NCBI RefSeq assembly: GCF_029392015.1
Contig: NZ_CP113925.1
Span: 620,001-684,000, forward strand
Length of the DNA: 64,000 bases
Source: Bifidobacterium sp. ESL0728
Lineage (GTDB): Bacteria > Actinomycetota > Actinomycetes > Actinomycetales > Bifidobacteriaceae
Direction of reading: 5' to 3'
The notes under the pieces were generated by a model that saw only the letters and a program-made list of their open reading frames with translations, was not told where the DNA came from and did not search any database. Positions 9,243 through 17,395 of this stretch are shown one piece after another (position 1 is the stretch's first letter; each line of letters opens with the position of its first letter). The position numbers and the translations under genes are program-made.

Positions 9243-11012
9243 ATGGCGGATGACCGCTTCACGACAGAATTGCGCGGGTATAACAAGGAGCAGGTAGACC
9301 AGGAGCTGGCTTCGTTGCAGCAGACGCTCGATCGCATGCGTGCGCAGGTCAATTCCAGCGACCAGACGATTCTGCAACTGCGTGCCCAGCTCGAAGAGGA
9401 AAAGAAGAACGCCAAGAAGGCGTCGCAGGGCAATTCCTTCGCTTCTCTGGGAGCCAACGCCCAGCAGATGCTCGCCAGCGCCGAGCAGACCAGTACGGAG
9501 CTCGTCAACCGTGCCAAGCAGGACGCCGCAAGCACCCGTGCAGCCGCACAGCATCAAGCGGAAACCCTGATCAACAACACCAAGCTCGACGCCCAGCACA
9601 TCACCGACGAGGCCAATTCCAAGGCGGCCACCATTCTTGCCAAGGCGCAGACCGAGTCCGAGTCGATTACGACGTCAGCCAAGCAGGATGCCACCAGACT
9701 GCGCGAGGAGACCGCGAAGAAGGTCACCCAGCAGCGTGACACCATCGAAATCGAGCTGACCAACTCGCGCGAGGAGCACAACAAGCGTCTTGCCAGCGAA
9801 AAGGCCAAGCAGGACCGTGAGATCGCAGAGCTCAAGGCCAAGGCCACCCAGCAGGTCGCCGAGCAGCGCAAGGCCGCCAACGACGAAGTCGCCAAACTCA
9901 AGAGCGACGCCAGCGACCAGATCGAGACCGCGCTCGCCGAGGCGAACAAGAAGCTCGCCAACGTGCGTGAGCAGGTTTCCCGCATGACCACCGAGGCACA
10001 GCGCAAGGCCACTGAGATCACCGATGACGCCAAGGCGAAGGCCCAGGGAATCGCCGACGACGCCGAAGTAAAGCGCACCCAGACCTTGAGCCAGGTCAAC
10101 GCCGAGGTCGAGCAGATTCGCACCGATATCTCCAAGCAGCAGGAAGAGGCCACCGGCAAGGTCAACGATCTGTTGAAGCAGCTGGAAGAGAGCCGCGCTG
10201 CAGCGAAGAAGGAATCCGACAGCTTGGTTTCCAAGGCGAAGGACCTGCGGGACGAAGCCGACAGCTATACGGTTTCAAAGCGTCAGGAAGCCGACCGCCA
10301 GGCCGAGGAAATCATAGCCAAGGCCAAGAAGGACGCCGAGGCTCGCGTCGAGGAGCGCCGCAAGGCCGCGCAGGGCGAGCTTGACGGTCTTCAGGAGCGT
10401 ATCAAGGACCTTCAGGAGCGCGAGTCGACCATTACCCAGCGCGTCACCGAGCTGCGCTCGATGTTCACCAATGCGTTCTCTGGTTTCGGTTTTGCCGATG
10501 ATAAGCAGGACGGGGTCAATGTCCCGGTGGTCAATGCCGTGGCCAATGATCTCGATGACGCTGCGCAGGCAGACAAGCAAAAGGACGAAAAGGGCAAGGC
10601 TCAAGAGGCCGGTGGGGCCAAGTCTCGGCAAGCCAACACCAACGGTGCGGGTCAAGGGGCCCAGGCCGCGTCGCAGATGCCTGCATCTTATGCGCCTAAT
10701 GGTCGCACGACCAGAACGCCGGCACCTCAGCGTGCACAGGCGCAGCAGCGGAATGGTGGTCAGCCCCAGCAGGGTGGCGCATCCAAGAACGGGATGCAGC
10801 ATCTTTCCAATCTGGTCAACAGCACCGAGAACAAGAATGCTGCAGCTGGCAATGCCGCTCCTTCAGTCGCGGACAACGCTTCCGCTCCAGTCAATGGCAG
10901 GGTTCCGGCGAATATGAAGTTTGCCGCCAACAATCAGAATCGTGTCAATTACGATAATGTTGTTTTCCCTGAGGGCGGCGAGCCTGCAGGTGGAAGCTCT
11001 GCCGAACGCTAG
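9243..11012 (+). CDS. DivIVA-domain, long coiled-coil cell-wall/polarity protein
   Basis: 589 residues; ATG follows GAAAGGAATCACC. The N-terminus (ELRGYNKEQVDQELASLQ) matches the DivIVA membrane-binding/coiled-coil start. It is followed by an almost uninterrupted Ala/Glu/Lys/Gln-rich coiled coil from about residue 20 to 415, then a flexible Gln/Ala/Asn-rich tail of about 170 residues. The length and heptad-rich composition resemble the Streptomyces Scy/FilP and Wag31 group that organises polar growth; actinobacteria often carry several such proteins. It is not the canonical short DivIVA. A structural role in growth or division is an inference. Confidence 0.7.
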   Translation: MADDRFTTELRGYNKEQVDQELASLQQTLDRMRAQVNSSDQTILQLRAQLEEEKKNAKKASQGNSFASLGANAQQMLASAEQTSTELVNRAKQDAASTRAAAQHQAETLINNTKLDAQHITDEANSKAATILAKAQTESESITTSAKQDATRLREETAKKVTQQRDTIEIELTNSREEHNKRLASEKAKQDREIAELKAKATQQVAEQRKAANDEVAKLKSDASDQIETALAEANKKLANVREQVSRMTTEAQRKATEITDDAKAKAQGIADDAEVKRTQTLSQVNAEVEQIRTDISKQQEEATGKVNDLLKQLEESRAAAKKESDSLVSKAKDLRDEADSYTVSKRQEADRQAEEIIAKAKKDAEARVEERRKAAQGELDGLQERIKDLQERESTITQRVTELRSMFTNAFSGFGFADDKQDGVNVPVVNAVANDLDDAAQADKQKDEKGKAQEAGGAKSRQANTNGAGQGAQAASQMPASYAPNGRTTRTPAPQRAQAQQRNGGQPQQGGASKNGMQHLSNLVNSTENKNAAAGNAAPSVADNASAPVNGRVPANMKFAANNQNRVNYDNVVFPEGGEPAGGSSAER

Positions 11013-11036
11013 ATTCGCTCGATTTTCGTAATCATC

Positions 11037-11070
11037 AAGTGCGCTGTGGTCAATTAGCCATGGCGCACTT
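11037..11070. repeat. Palindromic intergenic element AAGTGCGC-N18-GCGCACTT
   Basis: Perfect 8-bp arms (11037-11044, 11063-11070) are separated by exactly 18 bases. It lies 24 bases after the coiled-coil gene. A short T-rich tail (ATATTTTC) follows, so it may also terminate transcription. Confidence 0.6.
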
Positions 11071-11202
11071 CCATATTTTCTCTGTCATATGTATTGAGGT
11101 CCGGCGATTCCCGGCCTTTTGATGTGGCCGATTTCGGTCCGCGTGTCCGATACAGCGCATGGAATATGGTGGAAAGTAAACCAACCAAAGGAGCATTATC
11201 TG

Positions 11203-12540
11203 ATGAGTGAAATGAAGCCGCTGACCGCCGACCGTCTAGGTAGGTTGCAGGAGGATTTCGAGGCCAAGCCGGTGAATACGTTGGCGATGAATGCCGTCAC
11301 CACCTCCGGCATCAATCCGGTGGCGCATAACTACGACCGTGCCCGCAGGCTTCAGCGCCGTTTCTCGGTGACCGTCGACAACGGCGAGGTGACCAATCAG
11401 AATCATTCCGGACGTTGCTGGCTGTTCAGCTCCCTGAACGTAGCGCGTTTCGTGGCCAAGAAGAATCTCAAGCTCGATTCGTTCGAATTCTCGCAGAACT
11501 ACGCAATGTATTACGATAAGCTTGAGCGCATCAACTACTTCCTGCGCGATGTCGCGGATTTGGTGCGTGCCGGCGAGCCTTTTGACTCGCAGTTGATGCA
11601 GCATCTGCTCGCTGACGTGATGGGCGACGGTGGCCAGTGGACCATGGCCATGAACGTCTACAAGAAGTACGGTGCCGTGCCCAAGGATTTCTTCCCCGAG
11701 ACCGCGTCATCGACCAATACCAGCGAGATGAACACGCAGCTGCGCCACTTGCTGCACACTGCCGTGGCGCATATGTATGCCGACCAGTCTTCGATTGACC
11801 GTGTTGTCGATGAGACCGTAGAGGCCGGCCATCGCATGCTCACCATCCATTTGGGCGAGCCGCCGAAGAGCTTCGACTGGGAATGGACCGACAAGGATGG
11901 CAACTTCCACCGCGACGGTGAGATCACGCCGGTCGAATTCTGGAAGAAGTACGTCGGCAGCGCTCACCTTGAGGATTATGTCTGCCTTGTCGACGATCCG
12001 CGTGCCGAGCACGCCAAGGGCAAGAAGATCGGCATCGAGCACCTGGGCAACGTCGTCGGGGGAGACGCGACCGAGTATTTGAATGTCCCGAACCAGTTCA
12101 TGAAGGACTGCGTGCGTCGTATCCTTTCCGACCTGAAGATGCCGGCTTGGTTCGGTGCGGACTGCCACCCGATGATGGACCGCGACAACGGCGCGTGGGC
12201 CACCGATCTCTACGAATACGGCAAGGTCTACGACGTCGATTTCGATATGGACAAGGAAGCGCGGGTGCGCTACGGCGACTCTGCGATGAACCACGCGATG
12301 GCTTTTGTCGGCGTGGACGTGGCCGATGACGGCAAGACTGCCAACCGCTGGCGCGTCGAGAATTCGTGGGGTTGCAAGGTTGCCGACAAGGGCTACTTCA
12401 CCATGAGCGACGATTGGTTCAGCGAGTACGTCTATGAGGTAGCCGTCCCGAAGTCGATGCTTCCCGCCGAGTATCAGGCCGCACTCACCGAGCCCGCGAC
12501 CATGCTTCCTGCGTGGGACCCGATGGGGGCACTTGCATAA
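11203..12540 (+). CDS. pepC: Aminopeptidase C / bleomycin hydrolase (peptidase C1B)
   Basis: 445 residues from ATG 11203, chosen for the AAAGGAG site 9 bases upstream. The papain-like catalytic residues are all visible: Gln and Cys72 in NQNHSGRCWLFSSLN, His at about 362 in MNHAMAFVGVD, and Asn at about 385 in VENSWG. PepC is a cytosolic hexameric cysteine aminopeptidase that degrades oligopeptides; length and motif spacing are normal. The gene is followed by a hairpin terminator. Confidence 0.95.
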   Translation: MSEMKPLTADRLGRLQEDFEAKPVNTLAMNAVTTSGINPVAHNYDRARRLQRRFSVTVDNGEVTNQNHSGRCWLFSSLNVARFVAKKNLKLDSFEFSQNYAMYYDKLERINYFLRDVADLVRAGEPFDSQLMQHLLADVMGDGGQWTMAMNVYKKYGAVPKDFFPETASSTNTSEMNTQLRHLLHTAVAHMYADQSSIDRVVDETVEAGHRMLTIHLGEPPKSFDWEWTDKDGNFHRDGEITPVEFWKKYVGSAHLEDYVCLVDDPRAEHAKGKKIGIEHLGNVVGGDATEYLNVPNQFMKDCVRRILSDLKMPAWFGADCHPMMDRDNGAWATDLYEYGKVYDVDFDMDKEARVRYGDSAMNHAMAFVGVDVADDGKTANRWRVENSWGCKVADKGYFTMSDDWFSEYVYEVAVPKSMLPAEYQAALTEPATMLPAWDPMGALA

Positions 12541-12562
12541 GAGAAGTCGATATATAAGATCT

Positions 12563-12590
12563 CGATGTCCCGTCTAAAGGCGGGACATCG
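12563..12590 (+). terminator. Hairpin terminator after pepC
   Basis: CGATGTCCCG and CGGGACATCG (10 of 10 pairs, 8-base loop) lie 22 bases after the stop codon. The downstream tail is only mildly T-rich. Confidence 0.6.
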
Positions 12591-12634
12591 TCATATTGCT
12601 TGGATAAATGGCAGTATTACCCTGCAAAATCGGT

Positions 12635-12640
12635 TATAAT
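12635..12640 (+). promoter_or_regulatory. -10 hexamer TATAAT of the first DAHP synthase gene
   Basis: A consensus TATAAT lies 64 bases ahead of the start codon. The leader between them can fold as CCCTGTTGCC paired with GGCGGCAGGG (two G-U pairs), perhaps a regulatory hairpin. No clear -35 is seen. Confidence 0.6.
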
Positions 12641-12704
12641 GGGCACCCTGTTGCCACTTGAAGGCGGCAGGGAAGAGTATTCACAACAAGCAGAGGAGGG
12701 AATC

Positions 12705-13841
12705 ATGGCGATTATGCGAGGGCCTGGAAGTTCTGAGGACGCACGGCGATTTAGCGAGGAAGCCGTTTACCCCGAAACCGTGGATGTCAACATCCGCCAG
12801 CTTGACCCGATTCCCGCGCCGCGCGCGTTCCTCAAGGAAACCCCGCTGACCAAGCCGATGGGTGATTTGGTTTTGAAGTCCCGTCAGGAGATCCGCGACA
12901 TTCTGCACGGTCGCGACGACCGTCTGCTCGTCATCGTAGGTCCCTGCTCGATCCATGATCCGAAGGCGGCGAAGGATTACGCGCAGCGTCTGGCCAAGGC
13001 CAATGATGAACTCAAAGACCGCCTGCTGATTGTCATGCGCGTCTATTTCGAGAAGCCGCGCACCACCGTTGGCTGGAAAGGCCTGATCAACGACCCGGAC
13101 CTTGACGGCGAATTCAATATCCGCAAGGGCATGGATTTGGCGCGCAAGGTACTCGCCGACGTGCTGAATCTGGGTCTGCCTGCCGCCACCGAATGGCTTG
13201 ATCCGATCACGCCGCAGTATCTGTGCGATATGGTCAGTTGGGGCGCCATCGGCGCGCGCAACACCGAAAGCCAGGTTCACCGCGAGCTGGCCAGCGGCAT
13301 GTCGATGCCCATCGGTTTCAAGAATTCCACCGACGGCTCGGTGAAGGTCGCCGCCGATTCCTGCTATGCCGTGGCCAACGAGCATCATTTCCTTTCGATC
13401 AACCTTGACGGTCGCGTGATTTCTGCGGAGACCAAGGGTAACCCGGACTGCCATATCGTTCTGCGCGGTTCCAATTCCGGCCCCAACTACGACGAGAAGT
13501 CCGTGGCCGACGCGTTGGAAACGTTGAAACAGTCGAAGGTCACCGGCCCCAGCGAGCACGGCTTGGTCATCGACGCCGCGCACGGCAATTGCGGCAAGGA
13601 CGAGGTGCGCGAGGCCGAGGTGATCGAGGAGATTGCCGCGCGCCTGGCCAAGGGCGAGCCCGGCATCTTCGGTGTGATGATGGAAAGCAACATTCGCGGC
13701 GGCCACCAGTCGCCCGCGCCGCTCGACCAGCTGGTCTACGGCCGCTCCATCACCGATTCCTGCATCTCCTGGGATCGCACCAACGAGCTCCTGCATACTC
13801 TCGCCGACGCTGTCACTTCGCGTCGCGAGCTCGACCGTTGA
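12705..13841 (+). CDS. aroG: 3-deoxy-7-phosphoheptulonate synthase (class I DAHP synthase)
   Basis: 378 residues from ATG 12705, preceded by GAGGAGGG. The enzyme condenses phosphoenolpyruvate and erythrose-4-phosphate in the first step of the shikimate pathway. Conserved type I-alpha motifs are present: VGPCSIHDP, KPRTTVGWKGLINDPDLDG, GARNTESQVHRELASG, GFKNSTDGSV, DAAHGNCGKD and MMESNIRGG. A clear paralogue lies at 36019-37284, beyond the accessory island. Two such isozymes usually differ in feedback inhibition by Phe or Tyr; which is which cannot be read here. Confidence 0.95.
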   Translation: MAIMRGPGSSEDARRFSEEAVYPETVDVNIRQLDPIPAPRAFLKETPLTKPMGDLVLKSRQEIRDILHGRDDRLLVIVGPCSIHDPKAAKDYAQRLAKANDELKDRLLIVMRVYFEKPRTTVGWKGLINDPDLDGEFNIRKGMDLARKVLADVLNLGLPAATEWLDPITPQYLCDMVSWGAIGARNTESQVHRELASGMSMPIGFKNSTDGSVKVAADSCYAVANEHHFLSINLDGRVISAETKGNPDCHIVLRGSNSGPNYDEKSVADALETLKQSKVTGPSEHGLVIDAAHGNCGKDEVREAEVIEEIAARLAKGEPGIFGVMMESNIRGGHQSPAPLDQLVYGRSITDSCISWDRTNELLHTLADAVTSRRELDR

Positions 13842-13867
13842 AGCGAGACAGAAAAAGAGCTGTCAGC

Positions 13868-13913
13868 GCGACCAAAAGCACGTTTTATCGCCTGTTTTCG
13901 TGCTTTTGGTCGC
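13868..13913. repeat. Palindromic intergenic element with 14-bp arms and 18-base spacer
   Basis: GCGACCAAAAGCAC (13868-13881) and its perfect complement GTGCTTTTGGTCGC (13900-13913) flank 18 bases. It lies between convergent genes, 26 bases after the DAHP synthase stop codon, and could act as a bidirectional terminator. The AAAAGCAC core and the 18-base spacer recur near 45964-46067. Confidence 0.7.
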
Positions 13914-13958
13914 AGTCTGATGCCACTGATTATGCATGTTGTCGTATCATAGCTAGTG

Positions 13959-14699
13959 TTATGCTTTTGTGATAAGATTTCCCTTATCGTCAAGTCTTAG
14001 ACCTTGGAAGAGCATAAACAATCTACCTGTTCTCGTTTTTAGTGCTGCATACAAATCGTCCCACATTTCAACGGCGCTCTCTTGATCGATGTCTGCTTCT
14101 GTGCACTGCGGCGAGAGGATATATTCCAATGCAAATTCCGCAGGTTTGAATTCAATGAGTTCGTCAAGCCCCTTTCCCTTGTAGCTTCCGTATCGAAGTT
14201 CATAGAGTTTTCTGAAATGGTCTTTCATCTTGGCATCCGAATCGAATCGGTCACTGACATAAAATACGGTATCTGTTATTCCCCATACCAATAAGAGCAG
14301 AACTACTATTACTGCAAGCAAAAGTATAAAAAATAGACAGGTGGTTATCAGGTACCCGGTACGCAGCTTATCGAGATGGCTGTTAAGCACGTCGGTATTT
14401 AAGTCTATTCCTGCTTTTTGGATAGTAGCTTGAGAATAGGTTTTGGGGAACAAGACCGAGCCTGCGCTATATCCTGCATAAGAGCCTGCATTAGTCAGAC
14501 CCGCCACCAACATGCCTACCACTGAAATTATGGCCGGAATCAGGAGCAACTTGCCATATCTGAGAAGACACAAAGGCATGATTGTATCGATTAGTTGAAT
14601 CTTGCTGAAGACATGGTTTGCTTTGTACAGCTTGCATACGACAGTCACGGTCAGAGCTACAATCACCACTGCTGTAAGTATGATTAAAAGAGTTTTCAT
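13959..14699 (-). CDS. Hypothetical membrane protein of the accessory island
   Basis: 246 residues, not recognised. Three hydrophobic segments are seen (about residues 3-25, 45-72 and 113-142), followed by a cytosolic, charged C-terminal part of about 100 residues with no known motif. It lies 93 bases downstream of the 734-residue membrane protein and is probably co-transcribed with it. This stretch is AT-rich compared with the core genes: 25 G+C of 60 bases at 14401-14460, counted by hand. It may be an accessory or immunity partner of the upstream protein; this is inference only. Confidence 0.75.
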   Translation of the reverse strand: MKTLLIILTAVVIVALTVTVVCKLYKANHVFSKIQLIDTIMPLCLLRYGKLLLIPAIISVVGMLVAGLTNAGSYAGYSAGSVLFPKTYSQATIQKAGIDLNTDVLNSHLDKLRTGYLITTCLFFILLLAVIVVLLLLVWGITDTVFYVSDRFDSDAKMKDHFRKLYELRYGSYKGKGLDELIEFKPAEFALEYILSPQCTEADIDQESAVEMWDDLYAALKTRTGRLFMLFQGLRLDDKGNLITKA

Positions 14700-14792
14700 T
14701 TTTACCTCTCTAAATTTCCGCCGTTTGCTATTAATTTCGGACGAAGGCTTCAGCCGCGTACTGTCGCCAACATTTCCAACGACAGTGGTGAC

Positions 14793-16997
14793 TTAAAGCT
14801 CACTGATTTTCAGCTTTTGTTCCTTGGAGTAATGTTCCAAGTAAGCAAGGGCCTTTTTTGCGTTTTCCTGTTCCCCGCAATTGTGGAAGCACTCGTATGC
14901 GTTGTGGAATTCGGTTTCCCATTCAGTGTTATCAAGATTTTGTTTTGCAAGACTTAAGGCAAGGCAGAAATGTGCTTTTCCTTGCAAAGGCACGTCACTC
15001 AGATTGATGGCTGATTGAAGCATCGATTCGGCGATTCCGATTTGACGATGAGGGTCAGTAAGTGCCTCGTAAAGGTTCATTTCAGTGGTGAAAAGAATCC
15101 GCCTATCTTGCGTTCTGCGCGCTATTTCCACTTGTTTTTCATATGCGTCGACTTCTACGGCATGGTCATTGAGTTTGTATTTGGCGAAATTGGCTATGTA
15201 ACCGTAGACTTGCGTTTCCACGATTATGGCTTTTTTCGTGTCCATCGGCGAAGTCCAAACATAGCGTGGAGCAATGTGCAAAGTGTCGATGAGGCGATTG
15301 GCGAGTGCAAGGAAGTCCTGTGTATAGTCTTTTTGACTGTGGTATTCGGCCACGAGCTGGTTGTAGAGCAAATACACCAGACACTGTGTTTTGACATCAT
15401 GAGAGTTCTGAGCTTTAGAGGAGCCTGAGCTGGAATGGGCCTTTTCAAATCTCTGTAGTTTTTGTGCATATTCTTCGGCTGCGTCATCCCAGTATCCAAG
15501 CAGTGTCTCCGACCAAATCTTGGTAGTGGAGAGGATTGTTTTGCGAAGCATCGGCTCTTGTTGAATCTGATATGTATCCAGATTGTTTGTGTTTTGAGCT
15601 TGAACAGACCGAAACGCCTTAAGCCGGGCAGCAGAGAATGATGATTCAGGTGTTGATTCTTCTTCTTGTGTATTTGAGGTTGTCTGCAGGTTAGGAACGA
15701 TGAGTTTTGGTTCCGGTATCTTTTGAGACGTGTCTGGCTGGGATGTGCCTAAGCTGATTGTTTCCTCTCGACTGGGTAGGTTGAGGCGCGTATGGAAAGC
15801 GCTGATTGTGTAAAAGTAAGCCGACCAATCACGCCCGAAACTCCAATACCAATGTATTGATCCGTCGGAATTGACCTGGAACCCGGTAAGCGCCATGACC
15901 GGTGCAGTTGCGAGCGTATCATATTCATCCTGATTTACGCCAAGCTGTTTGAAGGCTGCCTGTACACGTGCTTTTACCTCTTTTTCACCCTTCGGCGGGA
16001 TTAAGAATAAACATTTGCTGAGGATATTCAGTTTTTTGAGTTGGGAGATTTCCCATTGCAGTGATTCGGTTTTACCAACTGTCAGAATGATGCCGCCGGA
16101 ACGTAACGCTGTGAGTCTGATGCTTTCTTTCCATTTGTCATTAGCATAATAGGCATGGACTGCACCAGCACGTGGCAGTATCTCACCTGGTCTACCGACG
16201 GCGATGAGGTCGTTTATCGTTGATGATGCTATGTTGGAGACCATTTCATCGAAGGTGATTTTCGGCCACAATACGCCTCGTAAACCCGTGTTCCAATCCC
16301 ATTCGGCCATGCCTACAGGTACTTCAACGTTGATGAGATCATCTTTGAAGGAACGCAAATACAGTATGGAATGTTCATTCGCTTTCATTTCGAAATGTGG
16401 CGAGGTGAATAATTTCGATATGCGTCTGCCTAATCGGCTGACTGCATAAGCAGACCACAGACCTACGATAAAAATCAACGCGAAGAACAACCACCACACC
16501 CAATATTTGAATCGTATGTGCCGAAAGACGTATGCGGAGGTGAGACCCATTTTGAACGTGAGTATCAATAGGACGCCGGACAATATGCTGCTCAGCAACA
16601 AAACCAGTTTTTCGCCGATTGTCATCGACGAACCTTGCGGCGTATTGCCGCTGAAATGCAGGTAGATTTTAATCAGGAACGGCAAAGCTGCCACATATAC
16701 CCCAGTAAGGAATGACCATACCCATACCAAAGTAGGGAATACCGCTGTAAATATGTATCCGATTGCCGTTGGCACTACCAACAATAATGATGGCAGAATC
16801 GTCATCTTCAATCTTCGACCCGGATCGATGACATCCATGTCGGCTAAATCCGCATCGAGGCCAGTTGAATAGACCCCCATCATCATGCCTGCTTTGACAG
16901 CAGGCTCTCTAAAAAGCAGATGTTCGATATATCCGCGGTCGATTCTTGCTATAAGCTGTGCGGCGATGATAAATAGCAGTACTACAAGTAACGGCAT
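14793..16997 (-). CDS. Membrane protein with TIR-like domain and C-terminal helical repeats (paralogue 1)
   Basis: 734 residues from ATG 16997 (purine-rich AAGAAGAGAACA upstream). There are four to five membrane helices before about residue 195. A soluble domain then begins at SILYLRSFKDD and contains LIAVGRPGEILPRAGAV and ILTVGKTESLQWEISQLKK. The order of a first strand, a mid loop and a final S-x-x-W-E motif recalls the TIR fold, with Glu where TIR NADases have their catalytic residue. Residues from about 500 on are helical and TPR-like. It aligns along its whole length with the protein at 21483-23630, roughly half of positions identical by eye. It is probably a membrane effector or sensor of a conflict system. 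Confidence 0.65.
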   Translation of the reverse strand: MPLLVVLLFIIAAQLIARIDRGYIEHLLFREPAVKAGMMMGVYSTGLDADLADMDVIDPGRRLKMTILPSLLLVVPTAIGYIFTAVFPTLVWVWSFLTGVYVAALPFLIKIYLHFSGNTPQGSSMTIGEKLVLLLSSILSGVLLILTFKMGLTSAYVFRHIRFKYWVWWLFFALIFIVGLWSAYAVSRLGRRISKLFTSPHFEMKANEHSILYLRSFKDDLINVEVPVGMAEWDWNTGLRGVLWPKITFDEMVSNIASSTINDLIAVGRPGEILPRAGAVHAYYANDKWKESIRLTALRSGGIILTVGKTESLQWEISQLKKLNILSKCLFLIPPKGEKEVKARVQAAFKQLGVNQDEYDTLATAPVMALTGFQVNSDGSIHWYWSFGRDWSAYFYTISAFHTRLNLPSREETISLGTSQPDTSQKIPEPKLIVPNLQTTSNTQEEESTPESSFSAARLKAFRSVQAQNTNNLDTYQIQQEPMLRKTILSTTKIWSETLLGYWDDAAEEYAQKLQRFEKAHSSSGSSKAQNSHDVKTQCLVYLLYNQLVAEYHSQKDYTQDFLALANRLIDTLHIAPRYVWTSPMDTKKAIIVETQVYGYIANFAKYKLNDHAVEVDAYEKQVEIARRTQDRRILFTTEMNLYEALTDPHRQIGIAESMLQSAINLSDVPLQGKAHFCLALSLAKQNLDNTEWETEFHNAYECFHNCGEQENAKKALAYLEHYSKEQKLKISEL

Positions 16998-17271
16998 TGT
17001 TCTCTTCTTTCGAAAACGTAAATGGGAAAAGTCGGAAGAACTTCTCCGTTACTTTCCGCAATAATTATGTCACGAGGCTAGGAGGCCAGTGGCAGTTGTT
17101 GATATATAGCAGATGTCAGCCTTTGCTTTGAAATTCATATGCATGGCGACCGCGATGTGGTTTAGCTTATGGTATTCATCTCGAACAAAAAGATATTCTG
17201 GTGACTCTTTCAAGGCTGGTATGAATTAGACAGTTGTGAAATATCGACAAATTCAAGAAAAAATCGTCGCA
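16998..17271. other. AT-rich divergent spacer without recognised gene
   Basis: Lies between the divergent 734-residue membrane-protein gene and the TTTCGCGTCGAAAA promoter. I see no ORF, repeat or hairpin that stands out. Confidence 0.4.
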
Positions 17272-17308
17272 TTTCGCGTCGAAAATGGTGAAATTCGAAA
17301 CCTCATAG
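17272..17308 (+). promoter_or_regulatory. Shared island promoter box TTTCGCGTCGAAAA with -10-like TCATAG
   Basis: TTTCGCGTCGAAAA (17272-17285) is followed after about 17 bases by CTCATAGG. The same 14-mer occurs ahead of the HerA-like ATPase gene and of the 452-residue membrane-protein gene. TTTCG and CGAAA form a short inverted repeat around CGT, which suggests an operator or activator site at the -35 position. Confidence 0.6.
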
Positions 17309-17395
17309 GTGACAGGCACGGAAAGGAATCGTGCTCGTCACCCGTCGAGCCAAGAATTCCGGCGGGTCCATCACAAGGTATCGAAAGGATATCTT